From: Waddliaceae bacterium
Lineage (GTDB): Bacteria > Chlamydiota > Chlamydiia > Chlamydiales > SLOH01
Reading direction: 5' to 3'
Length of the DNA stretch: 7,094 bases
NCBI GenBank assembly: GCA_007132595.1
Contig: SLOH01000154.1
Coordinates: forward strand, 1 to 7,094
Positions 5,125 to 7,094 of the stretch are shown piece by piece; position 1 is the first letter of the stretch, and each line of letters begins with the position of its first letter. Both the position numbers and the translations under genes were made by a program. Below the pieces are notes generated by a model. That model did not search any database, was not told where the DNA came from, and worked only from the letters and a program-made list of their open reading frames with translations.

Positions 5125-7038
5125 TTATCTTGAAATCCCTTGGGCGATTCGCTCGATTAGCTGTGTGATCTTCTGCAGGATCGCTGCAGATGACTTGTAG
5201 TACTCCTCGAAAACGAAGAGGAATCGCCGCACCTCGGATTTCTGCGAGTCGTTGAGCGACTGCGCGGCCACGATGGCATTAGTAATATTTCTTTGTATTA
5301 AGCCGGCGCTTTCCGAATCCGTATCACTGTAACTATCCATGATCCATAAAAAAAGCGCGCTCTCGGCGTCTGCTGACGCATCAAAGGCCGCTTCAATATC
5401 GCTCTGCAATGTCTGCAGTTTTGCAAGGAGCGACTCTTGATCGACAGTTCCTTCCGGAGTCGTTGGCGTGACTGCCTCAAGGGTAATGATCTGCTCGTTA
5501 ATTTCGTCTCTTAGTCTCTCAAAGGCCACGACATCATCCTGAGTGAAGTTAGGTGCCGGATTCACCGGCTGACCGAATGTGTCTTCCAACTGCTGAACAA
5601 AGCTACTGTAACTGAACTGTACGCCATCGCGTAGGTACGCGCCCCACTGAGTTGGAGTCGGAAGGTTATAACCGCTCCTCATGTTGAACTGATCCGTTGG
5701 CGCAGTGCCATAGTATGCACCTGTTCCGTTGGGAAAGCTGTTATTGTTTGGGTTGACTGGAATGTTTATGAGTGAGGAAGTGGTTGGCACGGTTGACAAC
5801 AAGGCAGTTGCTTGCAGATCTTCGAAGCTCATGTTGTTCAGGATCTCCAAAAAATTCGGGACACTTGTCGTCGGATTACCTACATTGCTTATTAGGTGTA
5901 GATTAATAGCCGGGCCGCTGTCGAGGCTTCCGAGGTTTGCGTTAATATAGTCTTGCATAAAGGTGGAGAGCTCATAGGTGTGGGAATTCGGATCGCCGAT
6001 GGAGACATCACTGTTACTCCTGTCTGGCCAAAACTGTATAGTTGAAAAAGCTACCGATTGACTAGCATCAAAATTCGGTAGCGGGGGGGTGCTATTGGGT
6101 GGGTTTTCGGTTAATCCCAATACTCCCACAGTTAAGTACGCCTTGAGGGTGTTACTGAACCTTTGCAAACCCGTGATTTCTTCGCTAGTCGCCGTGCCGT
6201 TTAGGAATTTCTCCGCAAGCTCCGTGTATACACTCTGGATGTGTGACAGGACAATTTCTTTATCATTGTCTGAGATATCGCCGCTGATTAAATTACTTAC
6301 AGTCAGAACGTAATCTGGGGATTCGGGGGTAAGAAGACTGCGGGCTGAGTCGAAAACTTGAGGTATATTGGCTTCGACATCGATCTTGTTGTGAAGACTC
6401 TGCACATCGGTCAGAGTATTTAAAACTTTTTTTGTCGTGGCAAGTGCTTCCTCTAGCCGCTCCATCGCCTCTGCCATCACCTCGTTACCGGTTTTGACAT
6501 AGACAAGCTCAACTAATGCTTGGAGTGAATGGGGGCCTGTTAGGGCAGCTCGTTCCAGTTTTTGTGCGATATCGGTAAAGATGTCGGAAACTCCCTGAAG
6601 GTTTTTCCAGGCGACGAGTTTGTCGGGCGTAAGAGTAGATGGATCATCGACTTGTATGCCGACAGATTCAAGCGATTGAAAAAGCTCCTGAAGTGCGTTT
6701 CCCATAGCTGTTGTGAGGTAGCTTGTCTTCGTTCCATTGTCATAGCCATTGCTCGCCAAATCTAGAAGGTCAGCTAGACTGTTTTCGATATCGTCTTTCA
6801 GCCCGTCTTGAAGAAGTCGAGCCAGTTGGTCGACGATCGGGACAGGACCTGTGATCGGGTCTCCGAAAGCATCTACAAAGCCATCTATCTCCTCTTCTTT
6901 GAGATCAATGACGGCAAGAAATGGTTGCAGTTTCTCTAAAAACCGCTCTGTGACTTCAACCGACGTATACTCGGGGTGAAGAATGGCGTCGTGTCCCAAG
7001 ATGTCGGTTTGCGTTAGTCTGATACTGAGGTCAGTCAT
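5125..7038 (-). CDS. Unrecognised large cysteine-free protein, candidate type III secretion substrate
   Basis: I do not recognise this 637-residue protein. It has no signal peptide or membrane segment, is acidic, and contains no cysteine. Residues about 30-305 look mostly helical. Residues about 311-500 are rich in Pro, Asn, Ser, Thr and Gly (for example NPPNSTPPLPNF near 312-323 and NPNNNSFPNGTG near 429-440), suggesting an extended or beta-rich middle. Residues about 500-637 are helical again, ending in an amphipathic helix, AAILQKITQLIERIAQGISR. The start is set by GGAG seven bases upstream of the ATG at 7038, and the gene ends TAA-TGA, two in-frame stops in a row. It is the first gene of the cluster visible here, followed after 15 bases by another cysteine-free protein and then by a type III chaperone and translocator. 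Inference: an exported hydrophilic component (tip, filament or effector). The ORF is certain; the function is not. Confidence 0.85.
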   Translation of the reverse strand: MTDLSIRLTQTDILGHDAILHPEYTSVEVTERFLEKLQPFLAVIDLKEEEIDGFVDAFGDPITGPVPIVDQLARLLQDGLKDDIENSLADLLDLASNGYDNGTKTSYLTTAMGNALQELFQSLESVGIQVDDPSTLTPDKLVAWKNLQGVSDIFTDIAQKLERAALTGPHSLQALVELVYVKTGNEVMAEAMERLEEALATTKKVLNTLTDVQSLHNKIDVEANIPQVFDSARSLLTPESPDYVLTVSNLISGDISDNDKEIVLSHIQSVYTELAEKFLNGTATSEEITGLQRFSNTLKAYLTVGVLGLTENPPNSTPPLPNFDASQSVAFSTIQFWPDRSNSDVSIGDPNSHTYELSTFMQDYINANLGSLDSGPAINLHLISNVGNPTTSVPNFLEILNNMSFEDLQATALLSTVPTTSSLINIPVNPNNNSFPNGTGAYYGTAPTDQFNMRSGYNLPTPTQWGAYLRDGVQFSYSSFVQQLEDTFGQPVNPAPNFTQDDVVAFERLRDEINEQIITLEAVTPTTPEGTVDQESLLAKLQTLQSDIEAAFDASADAESALFLWIMDSYSDTDSESAGLIQRNITNAIVAAQSLNDSQKSEVRRFLFVFEEYYKSSAAILQKITQLIERIAQGISR

Positions 7039-7045
7039 TGTTAAA

Positions 7046-7049
7046 CTCC
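7046..7049 (-). promoter_or_regulatory. Ribosome binding site of the 637-residue gene
   Basis: GGAG on the minus strand, seven bases before the ATG at 7038, within an A-rich leader. It supports this start over later methionines, the next of which is residue 112. Confidence 0.75.
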
Positions 7050-7076
7050 GTTTTTAGTCCTTTTTTATTAATATCT

Positions 7077-7091
7077 CTTATATCTATTTTA
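7077..7091 (-). promoter_or_regulatory. Possible promoter -10 region in the AT-rich leader
   Basis: The leader before the first gene contains TAAAAT (7091-7086) and TATAAG (7082-7077), either of which could serve as a -10 element about 30-50 bases before the ATG. The matching -35 would lie outside the window, and such words are common in AT-rich DNA, so this is weak. It is equally possible that transcription enters from genes further upstream. Confidence 0.2.
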
Positions 7092-7094
7092 CAT

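Noticed and set aside
5172..5190. Inverted repeat CTGCAG-GATCG-CTGCAG that could form a hairpin or act as an operator
   Set aside because: It sits inside the conserved-looking C-terminal helix of the 637-residue gene, has no following T run, and short palindromes of this kind occur by chance.
7039..7094. Start of an upstream gene at the right edge
   Set aside because: The 56 bases are AT-rich with stops in all minus-strand frames near the edge; they look like a leader, and too little is present to judge what lies beyond.

Overview
The window holds one tightly packed minus-strand gene cluster that looks like the translocon (translocator plus chaperone) module of a type III secretion system. 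The anchors are two LcrH/SycD-type TPR chaperones and, between them, a large YopB/IpaB/CopB-type pore-forming translocator. Tandem LcrH-type chaperones with a CopB-like protein, no plasmid-like features and mid-40s GC by eye make a member of the Chlamydiota, probably a non-Chlamydiaceae ('environmental') lineage, the best guess. That assignment is inference from gene content and was not tested by search.

Layout in transcription order (high to low coordinates): an AT-rich leader (7039-7094); an unrecognised 637-residue acidic, cysteine-free protein (7038-5125); an unrecognised 439-residue cysteine-free protein ending in a predicted helical hairpin (5109-3790); LcrH-like chaperone 1 (3779-3228); CopB-like translocator, 730 residues (3224-1032); LcrH-like chaperone 2 (1023-391); and the first 129 codons of a further gene that runs off the left edge (387-1). 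Gaps between genes are 15, 10, 3, 8 and 3 bases. Every gene has a clear Shine-Dalgarno sequence, in four of the five internal cases overlapping the end of the gene before it. No intergenic stretch is long enough to hide another gene, and no terminator, RNA gene, mobile element or CRISPR was seen.

How the genes may work together: the chaperones would keep the hydrophobic translocator soluble in the cytoplasm before export. The translocator would insert into the host membrane. The two large hydrophilic proteins occupy the place held by the needle-tip gene in the Yersinia lcrGV-lcrH-yopB-yopD operon, and the truncated last gene occupies the yopD place. The roles of the two large proteins and the truncated gene are positional inference only and are the least known part of the window.
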